Positions 8,692 to 17,708 of a DNA stretch of 64,000 nucleotides are shown here, piece by piece. The notes beneath the pieces were generated by a model. The model saw only the letters and a list, made by a program, of their open reading frames with translations. It did no database searches and was not told where the DNA came from. Made by a program: the position numbers and the translations under genes. How positions within the stretch are numbered: position 1 is the first letter of the stretch; each line of letters starts with the position of its first letter. The stretch comes from Ohtaekwangia kribbensis. Lineage in GTDB: Bacteria; Bacteroidota; Bacteroidia; Cytophagales; Cyclobacteriaceae. The stretch is from the NCBI RefSeq assembly GCF_042676245.1, contig NZ_JBHTKA010000004.1, positions 310,001 to 374,000 of the forward strand, written 5' to 3'.

Positions 8692-9588
8692 ATGACAATT
8701 CCATCAATGACGGGCATGAAATCCAGTTTCGAAAATAATTTTTTTTCAACAAACAAAACACTGAACCTCAACGGAAGGCTTGTAGACCTGCGTACGCCCC
8801 GGATTATGGGGATATTAAATGTTACTCCCGACAGCTTTTACGATGGGAATCGCTACACTTCGGAGGCAGACATACTGAAACAAGTTGAAAAAATGTTGTC
8901 GGATGGCGCCATGTTTATTGATGTGGGCGGCTATTCCACACGACCGGGTGCCGAAGAAATCTCAGCAGAAGAAGAACAGAAAAGAGTGCTGAAGGCTGTG
9001 AAAAATATTTCTCATGAGTTTCCTGACGCTTTTATATCTGTAGATACATTTCGAAGCGAGGTTGTTCGCGCAGCGGTAGATGCAGGCGCACACCTTGTAA
9101 ATGATGTCTCAGGCGGCTCGTTGGATGACGCCATGTTCAAAACCGTTGCCGAACTAAAAGTGCCCTATATATTGATGCACATGCGCGGCACACCACAGAC
9201 CATGAACAAGCTTACGGTATATGAGAACCTGCTGAAAGACATCATGGACTTCTTTCATGAGAAAATATTTACCCTGCAGCAGCTGGGCGCGAAAGATATT
9301 ATTGTTGATCCGGGATTTGGTTTTGCTAAAACCGTTGAACAGAATTTTGAGTTATTGAGTAAGCTCGATCATTTTAACATACTGGGTAAACCTGTACTGG
9401 CAGGGCTCTCGCGGAAGTCAATGATCTGGCGCACACTGGATATAACTCCGGAAGAAGCGCTGAATGGGACAACATCACTTAACACCGTAGCATTACTGAA
9501 GGGTGCTTCACTGCTGCGTGTACACGATGTAAAGCAAGCTGCAGAAGCTATTAAACTCATTGAAAAAATTTCAACCGGTCATAACTGA
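8692..9588 (+). CDS. folP: Dihydropteroate synthase
   Basis: A TIM-barrel enzyme of the folate pathway that joins 4-aminobenzoate to 6-hydroxymethyl-dihydropterin diphosphate. Both family signatures are present: RIMGILNVTPDSFYDG (about 36-51) and IDVGGYSTRPGAEE. The phosphate/pterin-binding segments VNDVSGG, DPGFGFAKT and GLSRKS follow. The 298-residue length is normal. Start choice is uncertain: ATGs at 8692, 8707 and 8716 are all possible and conserved sequence starts only near residue 25. It is divergent from the DUF1599 gene. Confidence 0.95.
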   Translation: MTIPSMTGMKSSFENNFFSTNKTLNLNGRLVDLRTPRIMGILNVTPDSFYDGNRYTSEADILKQVEKMLSDGAMFIDVGGYSTRPGAEEISAEEEQKRVLKAVKNISHEFPDAFISVDTFRSEVVRAAVDAGAHLVNDVSGGSLDDAMFKTVAELKVPYILMHMRGTPQTMNKLTVYENLLKDIMDFFHEKIFTLQQLGAKDIIVDPGFGFAKTVEQNFELLSKLDHFNILGKPVLAGLSRKSMIWRTLDITPEEALNGTTSLNTVALLKGASLLRVHDVKQAAEAIKLIEKISTGHN

Positions 9589-9648
9589 TAAACGGTTCGC
9601 TCACCGGCTAAAAGTCATGAACCGGTAGGGAGGCCACTTAGTTTTATT

Positions 9649-9656
9649 TACTTTTG
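9649..9656 (+). promoter_or_regulatory. -7 promoter box for cdaA, very close to the start codon
   Basis: TACTTTTG is an exact TAnnTTTG match ending 7 bases before the cdaA ATG at 9664. Transcription from it would begin a few bases from the ATG, giving a near-leaderless mRNA. No good -33 TTTG is seen. Confidence 0.5.
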
Positions 9657-9663
9657 TTATAGC

Positions 9664-10536
9664 ATGATTTTTCTTTTCAAAATAGGTTTTCTGGAGGTAA
9701 GCTGGGTTGATCTAATTGATATAGCACTGGTTAGTGTTCTGTTGTATCAAATCTACAAACTCATTCGGGGCAGTATTGCCGTGAATATATTTCTGGGTAT
9801 ACTGGCGCTATACCTGGTATACCTGATTGTGCGCGCAGCACAGATGGAATTACTCTCCACCATCCTCGGGCAGTTTATGGGTGTTGGTGTACTCGCCATG
9901 ATCATTCTCTTTCAACCGGAGATACGCAAGTTTCTACTTGTAATTGGTCGCGGTACAGAATTTCGGGAAAACATTTTCAAGACAATCTCCAACTGGCGTC
10001 ATCAGTATCACGATGACTTTGATATACTCCAGGTGATTGAAGCTGTGAAAACACTGAAGGCCACCAAGACCGGAGCACTGGTTGTTTTCTCGCGCGATAC
10101 CGAATTAAAGTTCTACGCACAAACAGGTGATGCGCTCGACTCACAGGTAAACAAGCGCCTGCTCATTTCTATCTTCAATAAAAATTCTCCCTTGCACGAT
10201 GGTGCCGTTATTATACACAAGGGGCGTATACGGGCTGCACGTTGTGTGTTACCGGTAAGTGAGAATGATCACCTCCCCCCTAATTTTGGTTTGCGTCACC
10301 GTGCCGCAGTCGGCATGTCTGAAAGTACTGATACATTGGTGCTTGCTATATCTGAAGAAACCGGAAGACTTATACTGGCTCGTAACGGAAAATACCTACG
10401 CGCACTCAAGCTCAAGCAAGTGGAGCAACGTATACTCGCCTACCTTCGGAATGATGAACCTATGAACTGGGAAGAGTTCAAAGAAAAAGAAGAGGAAGAA
10501 CAGGAGTCTGCAGAAACATCAGAAGCAAAAGCATAA
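9664..10536 (+). CDS. cdaA: Membrane-bound diadenylate cyclase CdaA
   Basis: A 290-residue enzyme that makes cyclic di-AMP from two ATP. Three N-terminal hydrophobic helices (about 10-90) anchor it in the cytoplasmic membrane. The DAC (DisA_N) domain contains DGAVII at residue 179 and RHRAA at 211, the metal and ATP-binding signatures, as well as the LLISIF segment. The C-terminus is highly acidic (EEFKEKEEEEQESAE). In Bacteroidota cdaA often follows folP, as here. No c-di-AMP phosphodiesterase is in the window. Confidence 0.95.
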   Translation: MIFLFKIGFLEVSWVDLIDIALVSVLLYQIYKLIRGSIAVNIFLGILALYLVYLIVRAAQMELLSTILGQFMGVGVLAMIILFQPEIRKFLLVIGRGTEFRENIFKTISNWRHQYHDDFDILQVIEAVKTLKATKTGALVVFSRDTELKFYAQTGDALDSQVNKRLLISIFNKNSPLHDGAVIIHKGRIRAARCVLPVSENDHLPPNFGLRHRAAVGMSESTDTLVLAISEETGRLILARNGKYLRALKLKQVEQRILAYLRNDEPMNWEEFKEKEEEEQESAETSEAKA

Positions 10537-10573
10537 AACTTATTACCTTCATGCCTTCTAATAGTGCACAGGC

Positions 10574-13500
10574 ATGAGATTGACAGCAACCTACCTCCTC
10601 GTATTCACATCATTCTTTTCATTTTCCCAATCACTCGAAACGGTTGTCCAGAAAGGACATGAGCTCGCAGTCATTGCCGTAGCAACGAGTCCTGACAGTA
10701 ATTATGTAGCTACCGCGAGTAAAGATAAATCTGCCAAGCTCTGGGAGATTTCTACAGGCCGGGAAATACGAAGCTTTCTGGGACACGAGGCAAGTGTGAG
10801 CAGTCTCGAGTTCTCACGCGATGGAAAAATTCTTGTTACCGGCAGCTACGATAAAACAGTACGCCTATGGGACGTGATGACAGGCAAAGAATTATATAGT
10901 ATCGCTACGCCAGACTATATCACGGATATAGCGATAGACCCGCTGATGCGTTTCTTTGTACATGCCGGCTATAACGACTCCGGCCGGGGCGATACAGCCG
11001 TGGTATACGATTTTAAATCGCGCAAGCCAATTGCCAAACTGGCTGTTGATCCTGACAAAGGACTTGGAAGCGGTGTAGATATAGCGATCAGTGCCGATGG
11101 TAAATGGATTGCCTTCGGACAAGACAATCGTAAAGCCAGTATATATGATGTAAACACGTGGACACTGACAAAGGAATTGATGGAGGAAGGCTTTTGTGGC
11201 GGATGCGGAACACGTATTGCCTTTAGTAGCGACAGTAAGACATTTTACGCCATTCCACACAATGGCAATGGTAAAGCCTATAGTATACCTGCCTTTACGG
11301 TTACACGCGAGTATTCGAAAAACGAAGAGGACTTAACCGGTATAGCAATAAGTCCTGACGGGAAGAAGCTGGCACGCGCTACGGAAAAAGACCTCACTGT
11401 TTTTGATGACGCAGGCAACGTAGTGGCTACGCTCGTAGCAGAAGAGGAGTTTCATGAAATTACATTCAGCCACGATGGTAAACATGTATTGGTTTCATGC
11501 GATAACAACACGGCCTTCGGCTGGGACTGGAAGAATAAAAAGAAAGATATAGAGTTAACGGGTTTTCTGAACGTGCGTGATAAAGGAGGATTGAACTACG
11601 ATCCTAATTTCTACTGGCAATCTAACATTGCCAAGTTTGTACGCTTTAAAAACTCACTGTTAATCTCGAATGATGGCAAGACACTGATCAAAGGTAAATT
11701 CGGAACGAAAGTAAAACGCTGGGATATAGCTACCGGTAAAGCGGTGATGGAATATGTAGGGCACAAGAAAGGAGTATTGTGCTACGATCTTTCGCGTGAT
11801 GGCCGCAGGCTTCTTACCGGTGGTGGCGATGGCAAGATTATGCTGTGGGATCTACAAACCGGAGATTCGCTCCAGGTAATGGAAAGTTATCGCGAACCGA
11901 TCTTCGATATACATTTTAGCAGCGATGAAAAACAGATAGCCTCCAGCAGCTGGGATGGAACGATGAAAATTCACGATCTCGCCGATGGCAAAATGACTAC
12001 ATACTTCGACCTGGATAATTACTCTGCCTATAACATTCTGTTTCATCCGTCAGACCTATATATCATCTCGGCACGACTCAACAACACATTGCAGATGTGG
12101 GAGATTGATACCCGTAAAGAAGTACGGAATTTTGTAGGTCACACCGATGTGATTTCTTCGATCCGGTTAAGCAACGATCAGAAAACACTAATGAGTGCCA
12201 GCTGGGACGGCAGCATTCGCCTGTGGGATATAGGCACCGGATTGATGACTAAAAAACTGAAAGGACACCGCGGTGCGATACATACAGCGATCTATAGTGC
12301 TGATGGCAAACAGATATACTCTGCCGGAGCCGATCGTGTGATTCGCGTGTGGGATATTGCCTCCTCACAAGTTGTTCGAACACTGGATGGACACAAAGCC
12401 GAAGTAACAGCGTTACTGTTTAGTCCTGACAACAAAATGCTCATCAGTCACAGTGTAGATGGTGTAACGAAGTTTTGGGACTTAAGTACCGGCAAAGAAT
12501 TCTTTGAACATATTCACTTGGGGGAAAAAGACTGGATGGTGAAAAATCCGGATGGTTATTTTAATGGAACGGACGAAGCTCGAAAGTATATACATTTTGT
12601 AAACGGACTGAAGAGTTATTCGGTAGATCAGTTCTTCCACGACTTCTATCGTCCTGATCTGCTTCCTAAAATTTTTCATAACCGCGGAGGCGAAGAGAAA
12701 AAAGGCGTACAGGGTAAATTAAACAACTCGCCTCCTCCTACTGTAAAAGTTGCCGTGCTGCCAACCGGTCAAGGTAAAGCTGAACTCTTTGTAAGGATAA
12801 CGGACAATGGTGCCGGTGTTGAAAAGTTACGACTGCTCCACAATGGAAAAAGCATCGTCATCAATCGCGAAGACTTGAAACTTCCTTCATCAAAAGGACA
12901 AACAACTACTTATAAACAAGTTATCGAACTGGTGGGTGGCACCAATACATTTTCAGCGGTGGCGAGTAACAAAGACAATGTAGAGTCCGATCAACACACC
13001 GCTGAAATATTTTCTGAACATCCTTCGCGCAGTAGTACCTGTCATATTCTGGCAGTGGGTATAAACCAGTATAAAAACAGCAAGCTGAACCTGAACTACG
13101 CCAAGCCCGATGCGGAGTCGTTCAGTAAAACACTGGACGAGAAAAGTGCACAGCTCTTCAAGAACATCGAGCTTCATACACTTTACGACAACAACGCTAC
13201 ACGCCAGCAGATACTCAGCAAACTTGATGAGCTCAGCAACAATATTCATCCGGAAGACGTGTTTATCTTTTACTATGCAGGTCATGGCAGCATGGTAGAC
13301 GACAAGTTCTATTTTATACCGACTGAAAATCTGCGGCTGTACGATCCGTCTTCGTTACAAAAAGAAGCGATCGAAGCGAGCGTGTTACAAGAGAAACTGA
13401 AACACATTAAAGCATTGAAGCAACTTATTGTAATGGATGCGTGTCAATCAGGAGGGTCCGTAGAGTTGCTGGCTACACGTGGTGCGAGCGAAGAGAAAGC

Positions 13501-13792
13501 GATTGCACAGCTCTCGCGCAGTGCCGGTATACATGTGATGGCGTCTGCCGGGAGCGAACAGTTTGCTACCGAGTTTACGCAACTCGGGCACGGACTTTTT
13601 ACATACGTGCTGCTCAAAGCGCTGCAAGGTGATGCTGATGGCGCACCGAAAGATGGCAAGGTTACCATCTATGAATTGAAGTCATACATTGACGACCAGG
13701 TGCCGGAGATGACGCGCCAGTTAAAAGGTAAACCGCAGTATCCGTATACCTTTAGCAGAGGTCAGGACTTTCCGGTGGTGATTGACCCCTAG
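10574..13792 (+). CDS. Secreted WD40-repeat protein fused to a caspase-like (C14) peptidase domain
   Basis: A 1072-residue protein with a signal peptide (cut after about SFSQS). Roughly residues 25-690 hold around a dozen WD40 blades, with clear units such as SAKLWEISTGREI, RLWDVMTGKEL and IRVWDIASSQVV. A linker with an Ig-like segment (about 735-820) precedes the caspase domain (about 825-1070). The catalytic dyad is intact: His904 in YYAGHG and Cys957 in MDACQSGG. Such bacterial caspase homologues usually cleave after Arg/Lys; the substrate is unknown. The signal peptide places the protein in the periplasm or outside, which is unusual for a caspase-WD40 signalling protein. It is followed by a hairpin terminator and shows no accompanying toxin or effector gene. 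Confidence 0.9.
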   Translation: MRLTATYLLVFTSFFSFSQSLETVVQKGHELAVIAVATSPDSNYVATASKDKSAKLWEISTGREIRSFLGHEASVSSLEFSRDGKILVTGSYDKTVRLWDVMTGKELYSIATPDYITDIAIDPLMRFFVHAGYNDSGRGDTAVVYDFKSRKPIAKLAVDPDKGLGSGVDIAISADGKWIAFGQDNRKASIYDVNTWTLTKELMEEGFCGGCGTRIAFSSDSKTFYAIPHNGNGKAYSIPAFTVTREYSKNEEDLTGIAISPDGKKLARATEKDLTVFDDAGNVVATLVAEEEFHEITFSHDGKHVLVSCDNNTAFGWDWKNKKKDIELTGFLNVRDKGGLNYDPNFYWQSNIAKFVRFKNSLLISNDGKTLIKGKFGTKVKRWDIATGKAVMEYVGHKKGVLCYDLSRDGRRLLTGGGDGKIMLWDLQTGDSLQVMESYREPIFDIHFSSDEKQIASSSWDGTMKIHDLADGKMTTYFDLDNYSAYNILFHPSDLYIISARLNNTLQMWEIDTRKEVRNFVGHTDVISSIRLSNDQKTLMSASWDGSIRLWDIGTGLMTKKLKGHRGAIHTAIYSADGKQIYSAGADRVIRVWDIASSQVVRTLDGHKAEVTALLFSPDNKMLISHSVDGVTKFWDLSTGKEFFEHIHLGEKDWMVKNPDGYFNGTDEARKYIHFVNGLKSYSVDQFFHDFYRPDLLPKIFHNRGGEEKKGVQGKLNNSPPPTVKVAVLPTGQGKAELFVRITDNGAGVEKLRLLHNGKSIVINREDLKLPSSKGQTTTYKQVIELVGGTNTFSAVASNKDNVESDQHTAEIFSEHPSRSSTCHILAVGINQYKNSKLNLNYAKPDAESFSKTLDEKSAQLFKNIELHTLYDNNATRQQILSKLDELSNNIHPEDVFIFYYAGHGSMVDDKFYFIPTENLRLYDPSSLQKEAIEASVLQEKLKHIKALKQLIVMDACQSGGSVELLATRGASEEKAIAQLSRSAGIHVMASAGSEQFATEFTQLGHGLFTYVLLKALQGDADGAPKDGKVTIYELKSYIDDQVPEMTRQLKGKPQYPYTFSRGQDFPVVIDP

Positions 13793-13809
13793 AAAGTATA
13801 TCTGAGAGG

Positions 13810-13832
13810 AAAGTTTCTTGTTAAGAAACTTT
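13810..13832 (+). terminator. Hairpin after the WD40-caspase gene
   Basis: AAAGTTTCTT and AAGAAACTTT form a perfect 10-bp stem with a GTT loop, 18 bases after the stop codon. The T-run is short (TTT then A). Confidence 0.65.
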
Positions 13833-13886
13833 TACTTAAATTCTCTCGTAATTTTGAACGTGATGTTGATTAAATAAAGGATAACG

Positions 13887-14339
13887 ATGGTAGAAGCTAG
13901 TCCCGTTAAATTTTACCTGGCCAAGTATTTCTTCATGGCGCTTGCCCTCATACAATGGATTGTAGGGGGAATAATTGTAATTAATTATGAGTTCAACGCG
14001 AAGAGCTTCTTCGTGTCGTTGATCTTCTTCACAATCGGGCTGATTTCTCTTTTTATTTTTTCGTTCATCACCGATCGCATCAGACGCGTAGCCGTTGGCA
14101 AAAATAAAATCGTAATACTGGAAGGTCATCGCAATGTACGCTTCGAGTGGCCCGAAGTTAAATCGCTGAAGATCGTTCCGTACCTCAATTTGTATAAGCT
14201 GAAAGTGAAAGGTAAAAAAGGAAGTATATACTTCTTCCCTTCTCAAAATATAGACCCTGCCTTTGGTCTCCTCAGTAAAGACACTTCCAAAATGGGCGAG
14301 ATCGTAGAGAAACGCAAAAAAGAATTCGGCATAAAGTAA
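13887..14339 (+). CDS. Small membrane protein, function unknown
   Basis: A 150-residue protein with two transmembrane helices (about 12-35 and 43-65), a basic loop (DRIRRVAVGKNK), and a beta-rich soluble C-terminal part resembling a bacterial PH-like domain (FEWPEVKSLKIVPYLNLYKLKV). The ATG at 13887 is preceded by AAAGGA, a plausible ribosome binding site. It stands alone between a terminator and the convergent kbl gene. No recognised catalytic residues are visible. Confidence 0.75.
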   Translation: MVEASPVKFYLAKYFFMALALIQWIVGGIIVINYEFNAKSFFVSLIFFTIGLISLFIFSFITDRIRRVAVGKNKIVILEGHRNVRFEWPEVKSLKIVPYLNLYKLKVKGKKGSIYFFPSQNIDPAFGLLSKDTSKMGEIVEKRKKEFGIK

Positions 14340-14450
14340 ATAGCTACGAGCTTATAGCCATGAGCTATGAGTAGAATATAGGAAGAATGGTAATACACCG
14401 AGCTTCAGCCCGTAGCCAGAAGCCTATAAATCTCAAAGCTCACAGCTATT

Positions 14451-15647
14451 TTATTTCAGCACGCCAAGCTCTCTCCCCACTTCCGTAAACGCCTGTATAG
14501 CTTTGTCCAAATGGTGCTTGTCGTGGCCGGCTGAAATCTGAACACGGATGCGTGCCTGTCCTTTTGCTACCACCGGGTAAAAAAATCCGATTACATATAT
14601 ACCTTTCTCCAGCAAGCGGTCTGCAAACTTCTGCGCCAGCGGAGCTTCATATAGCATGATAGGCACAATAGGATGTTCGCCCGGTTTTATATCAAAACCT
14701 GCCTTCGTCATTTCTGCACGGAAGTATTTCGTATTCTGCTCCAGCTTGTCGCGCAAGGTTGTTGTTTCTGAAAGCATGTTGAACACTTCGATGGATGCAC
14801 CAACGATAGAAGGTGCCAGCGTATTCGAGAAAAGATACGGGCGTGAACGCTGGCGTAACATTTCTATAATTTCTTTTCTGCCAGAAGTAAAACCTCCGGA
14901 AGCTCCACCCAACGCTTTGCCCAGTGTACCGGTAATGATATCAACACGGCCGGTAACACCTCTATATTCCGGTACACCTCTTCCGGTCTTTCCTATAAAA
15001 CCAGAGGAGTGACATTCATCCGTCATTACAAGTGCTTCGTATCTATCAGCCAGGTCGCAGATCTTGTCAAGCTGAGCTATCGTTCCGTCCATAGAGAAAG
15101 CGCCATCCGTTACAATAACAATTTGTTTAGCCCCGGCCGCTTTTGCATCCTGCAGTTGTTTGTCAAGATCAGCCATGTCGTTATGCTTGTAACGATAGCG
15201 CATAGACTTGCAGAGACGAACACCATCGATGATCGAAGCATGGTTCAACTCATCTGAAATGATAGCATCTTCTGCACCGAACAACGGCTCGAACACACCA
15301 CCATTGGCATCGAAAGCTGCCGCATATAGTATAGTATCTTCGGTACCTAAAAATTCTGAGATCTTCTGCTCGAGTTCCTTGTGTATATCTTGTGTACCGC
15401 AGATAAACCGAACAGACGACATACCAAAACCGTGCGTATCGATAGCGCGCTTGGCCGCATCAATTACCCGCGGGTGTGATGAAAGGCCGAGGTAATTGTT
15501 CGCACAAAAATTTACTACTTCCTTATTATCGTTTGTCTTGATATCGGCACCTTGTGGTGTGGTAATGATCCGTTCTCTTTTGAAAAGTCCTGCTTCACGA
15601 ATATTCTGTAACTCCTTTTCTAAAACAGGTTGAATTTTTTTATACAT
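14451..15647 (-). CDS. kbl: Glycine C-acetyltransferase (2-amino-3-ketobutyrate CoA ligase)
   Basis: A 398-residue PLP enzyme of the alpha-oxoamine synthase family. It splits 2-amino-3-oxobutyrate with CoA to glycine and acetyl-CoA. The protein carries the family motifs VVNFCANNYLGLSSHP, the DDE/H region MTDECHSSGFIG and the PLP lysine in GTLGKALGGASGGF. The substrate comes from threonine dehydrogenase, and an SDR-type threonine dehydrogenase lies 1.1 kb away on the other strand (16747), so the two form the Tdh-Kbl threonine route. The start lies 2 bp after the stop of the Pro-rich gene, so they are probably co-transcribed. Confidence 0.95.
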   Translation of the reverse strand: MYKKIQPVLEKELQNIREAGLFKRERIITTPQGADIKTNDNKEVVNFCANNYLGLSSHPRVIDAAKRAIDTHGFGMSSVRFICGTQDIHKELEQKISEFLGTEDTILYAAAFDANGGVFEPLFGAEDAIISDELNHASIIDGVRLCKSMRYRYKHNDMADLDKQLQDAKAAGAKQIVIVTDGAFSMDGTIAQLDKICDLADRYEALVMTDECHSSGFIGKTGRGVPEYRGVTGRVDIITGTLGKALGGASGGFTSGRKEIIEMLRQRSRPYLFSNTLAPSIVGASIEVFNMLSETTTLRDKLEQNTKYFRAEMTKAGFDIKPGEHPIVPIMLYEAPLAQKFADRLLEKGIYVIGFFYPVVAKGQARIRVQISAGHDKHHLDKAIQAFTEVGRELGVLK

Positions 15648-15649
15648 GC

Positions 15650-16558
15650 TTAATCCGTTTTGGGTTTTGGGGGTTTAATTACCGGCCTGGGTATAGCAGG
15701 CTTGGCTGTCTTGGCAGGCGATGTCTCGTCTGTTGGTGTTGTGTTAGCGGGTGTGTTGTCGTGTAGGGGTTCCGTTGTCTGTTCCGGCCGTTTTTCAACT
15801 TCGGGTGCAGGCATTTTTGGTTTTATTACAGGCCGTGGTATAACAGGCTTTGCCATGGGCTTGCTAACCGGAGCTTGTTCGGTTTTTGGTTCTGTTGCTG
15901 ATGCTTCTGCCGCCGGTGCATTTGTAACAGGAGCACTCTCATTATCTATACTTTGCTCTGCAGGCTTTGACTTTATGACCGGCCGCGGTATAACAGGTTT
16001 AGCCATCGGTTTACTAACCGGAGCCTGTTGTTCTGGTTTTGATTCTGTCGATGCTTCTGCAGCAGGTATATCTGTAACGGAGTGGCTCTCGCTATTTATA
16101 CCTTGCTCGGCTACGGGCTTCGGTTTTATTACGGGCTTCGACATTACCGGTTTTACTGCAACAGGTTTTGCTGGTGCTGGTTGCATTTCAGCCGAAGCTG
16201 TTTCACCCGGGGTTGATGGCGCTGCTGTTGGAAGTTTAGGCTTCATCATCGGTCGCGGTACAACAGGCTTCGGTTTAGAGGGCTCCGTGTCCGTGCCTTG
16301 TGTCGGAGCTTCTATAGTCTTAGCCGGTGGGGCTGCCGGTAATTTTGTTTCCACCGACTTCAAAACCTCCGGCAATGCTTCTATAGCCTGGTGATATTTT
16401 CTCCGGATCGGATTGATCAGGTAAAGTTTCTGCGCCGTAAAACTGTTTGGATGAAGCTCTTCAAATTCTTTTCTCCACGCATCCCAAAGCACGGGCTCTG
16501 CTTTTTTGAAAGCAGCCGAGTCGATTTTTTTGGAAGATAAATACGCTTCAAAGTTCAC
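15650..16558 (-). CDS. Pro/Lys/Ala-rich repeat protein of unknown function upstream of kbl
   Basis: A 302-residue protein with a GTG start at 16558. The first ~60 residues look like a folded helical domain (DAWRKEFEELHPNSF, then QKLYLINPIRRKYHQA). The rest is a low-complexity tail rich in KPVIPRPVIKP motifs, including two tandem 50-residue repeats with nearly the same sequence. There is no signal peptide or membrane segment. Pro/Lys-rich tails of this kind can act as extended spacers, but the role is unknown. A 244-codon frame on the opposite strand is a shadow of the repeats. Confidence 0.72.
   Translation of the reverse strand: MNFEAYLSSKKIDSAAFKKAEPVLWDAWRKEFEELHPNSFTAQKLYLINPIRRKYHQAIEALPEVLKSVETKLPAAPPAKTIEAPTQGTDTEPSKPKPVVPRPMMKPKLPTAAPSTPGETASAEMQPAPAKPVAVKPVMSKPVIKPKPVAEQGINSESHSVTDIPAAEASTESKPEQQAPVSKPMAKPVIPRPVIKSKPAEQSIDNESAPVTNAPAAEASATEPKTEQAPVSKPMAKPVIPRPVIKPKMPAPEVEKRPEQTTEPLHDNTPANTTPTDETSPAKTAKPAIPRPVIKPPKPKTD
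15812..16111 (-). repeat. Two tandem 150-bp coding repeats
   Basis: Copy 1 (16111 to 15962) begins AEQGINSES and copy 2 (15961 to 15812) begins AEQSIDNES. Both are exactly 50 codons and both contain APVSKPMAKPVIPRPVIK. The equal length and adjacency show a direct in-frame duplication within the Pro-rich gene. Confidence 0.85.
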
Positions 16559-16746
16559 GGTGCTAAGTTAATTAAGTTAATGTAAAACCATTCCTAACAC
16601 AAGATAGGCGATTGCTAAATTTTGGTAATTTCGCCCGCGCTTTCACCAAAACTCCGGGTAGCTGTTTCACGCCAGCTCACCAATTAAGGAAGATGGAAGA
16701 AGTGTATAATAAACGCATCACTACTATATCTATTGATTTTTTAGCA

Positions 16747-17694
16747 ATGAGTAAACAGCGAATTCTGGTCATTGGGGCTGGCGGACAATTAGGCTCTGAA
16801 CTAACGCAAGGACTTTGGAACCTGCACGGTAAAGAGAATGTAATTGCTACTGATATTAAAGAAGCCCAGGGCATACTGGCCACGGGTAATTTTGAAATAC
16901 TGGATGTGCTCAAGGAGAAAGAGTTTAACGAGTTTATCCGTAAAAATAATTTCACCCAGATCTACCACCTTGCTGCTGTACTTTCGGCTACCGGGGAAAA
17001 GAATCCGAAGCTCGCCTGGAATCTCAACATGAACAGTCTCATCCAGGTATTGGATGCTGCTGTTGAATATAAAATAGAAAAAGTTTACTGGCCCAGTTCC
17101 ATCGCATCATTCGGGCCAACAACACCCAAGATTAAAACTCCGCAGGATACGATTATGGATCCAACCACCATCTATGGTATCAGTAAACAAGCGGGTGAGC
17201 GTTGGTGCGAATGGTACTATAAAAATCGTGGCCTCGATGTACGAAGCTTACGCTACCCGGGACTGATTGGCTACAAGACTAAACCCGGTGGCGGCACGAC
17301 TGATTATGCTGTTGATATTTTCTTCAAAGCACTCACCGATAAAAAATACGAATGCTTCCTGAAGCCCGACACATACCTGCCGATGATGTACATGGACGAT
17401 GCCGTAAAAGCTACACTCGATCTGATGGAAGCCCCGGCAGAAAAAATCAACGAACGTGCGAGCTATAATATATCAGCGATGAGTTTCTGCCCTTCAGAAA
17501 TTGCTGCTGAAATTAAAAAGCATATACCTGAATTTGAGATCACCTATAATCCGGATTTCCGCCAGGCTATTGCAGACTCATGGCCACGCTCTATCAATGA
17601 TTCGGCTGCGCGTATAGACTGGGGGTGGGAACCTGATTTTGATCTGACAAGGATGACGAAGGATATCATCACCAACCTGCCAGCACTGCTGTAA
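16747..17694 (+). CDS. L-threonine 3-dehydrogenase, short-chain (epimerase-like) type
   Basis: About 315 residues of the extended-SDR fold. It has the NAD-binding GAGGQLGSEL at the N-terminus, the catalytic Ser region WPSSIASFGP, and the active-site YGISKQAGE (Tyr-x3-Lys). The sequence matches the NAD-epimerase-like threonine dehydrogenases that oxidise threonine to 2-amino-3-oxobutyrate. The neighbouring kbl supports this. I use the ATG at 16747 (MSKQRILVIGAGG). The frame is open back to a TTG at 16612, but that start would add 45 unlikely residues and overlaps a promoter-like TAATTTCG near 16627. Confidence 0.9.
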   Translation: MSKQRILVIGAGGQLGSELTQGLWNLHGKENVIATDIKEAQGILATGNFEILDVLKEKEFNEFIRKNNFTQIYHLAAVLSATGEKNPKLAWNLNMNSLIQVLDAAVEYKIEKVYWPSSIASFGPTTPKIKTPQDTIMDPTTIYGISKQAGERWCEWYYKNRGLDVRSLRYPGLIGYKTKPGGGTTDYAVDIFFKALTDKKYECFLKPDTYLPMMYMDDAVKATLDLMEAPAEKINERASYNISAMSFCPSEIAAEIKKHIPEFEITYNPDFRQAIADSWPRSINDSAARIDWGWEPDFDLTRMTKDIITNLPALL

Positions 17695-17708
17695 CGTCTA
17701 TTACTTTT

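Noticed and set aside
15660..16394. 244-codon plus-strand frame opposite the Pro-rich gene
   Set aside because: It mirrors the repetitive Pro/Lys codons of the minus-strand gene, has a Gly/Val/Thr-only pattern, and the minus-strand frame has a sensible folded N-terminus and operon position with kbl.
16612..16746. Upstream extension of threonine dehydrogenase
   Set aside because: The nucleotide-binding motif should be near the N-terminus, which fits the ATG at 16747; the extension overlaps a promoter-like box.
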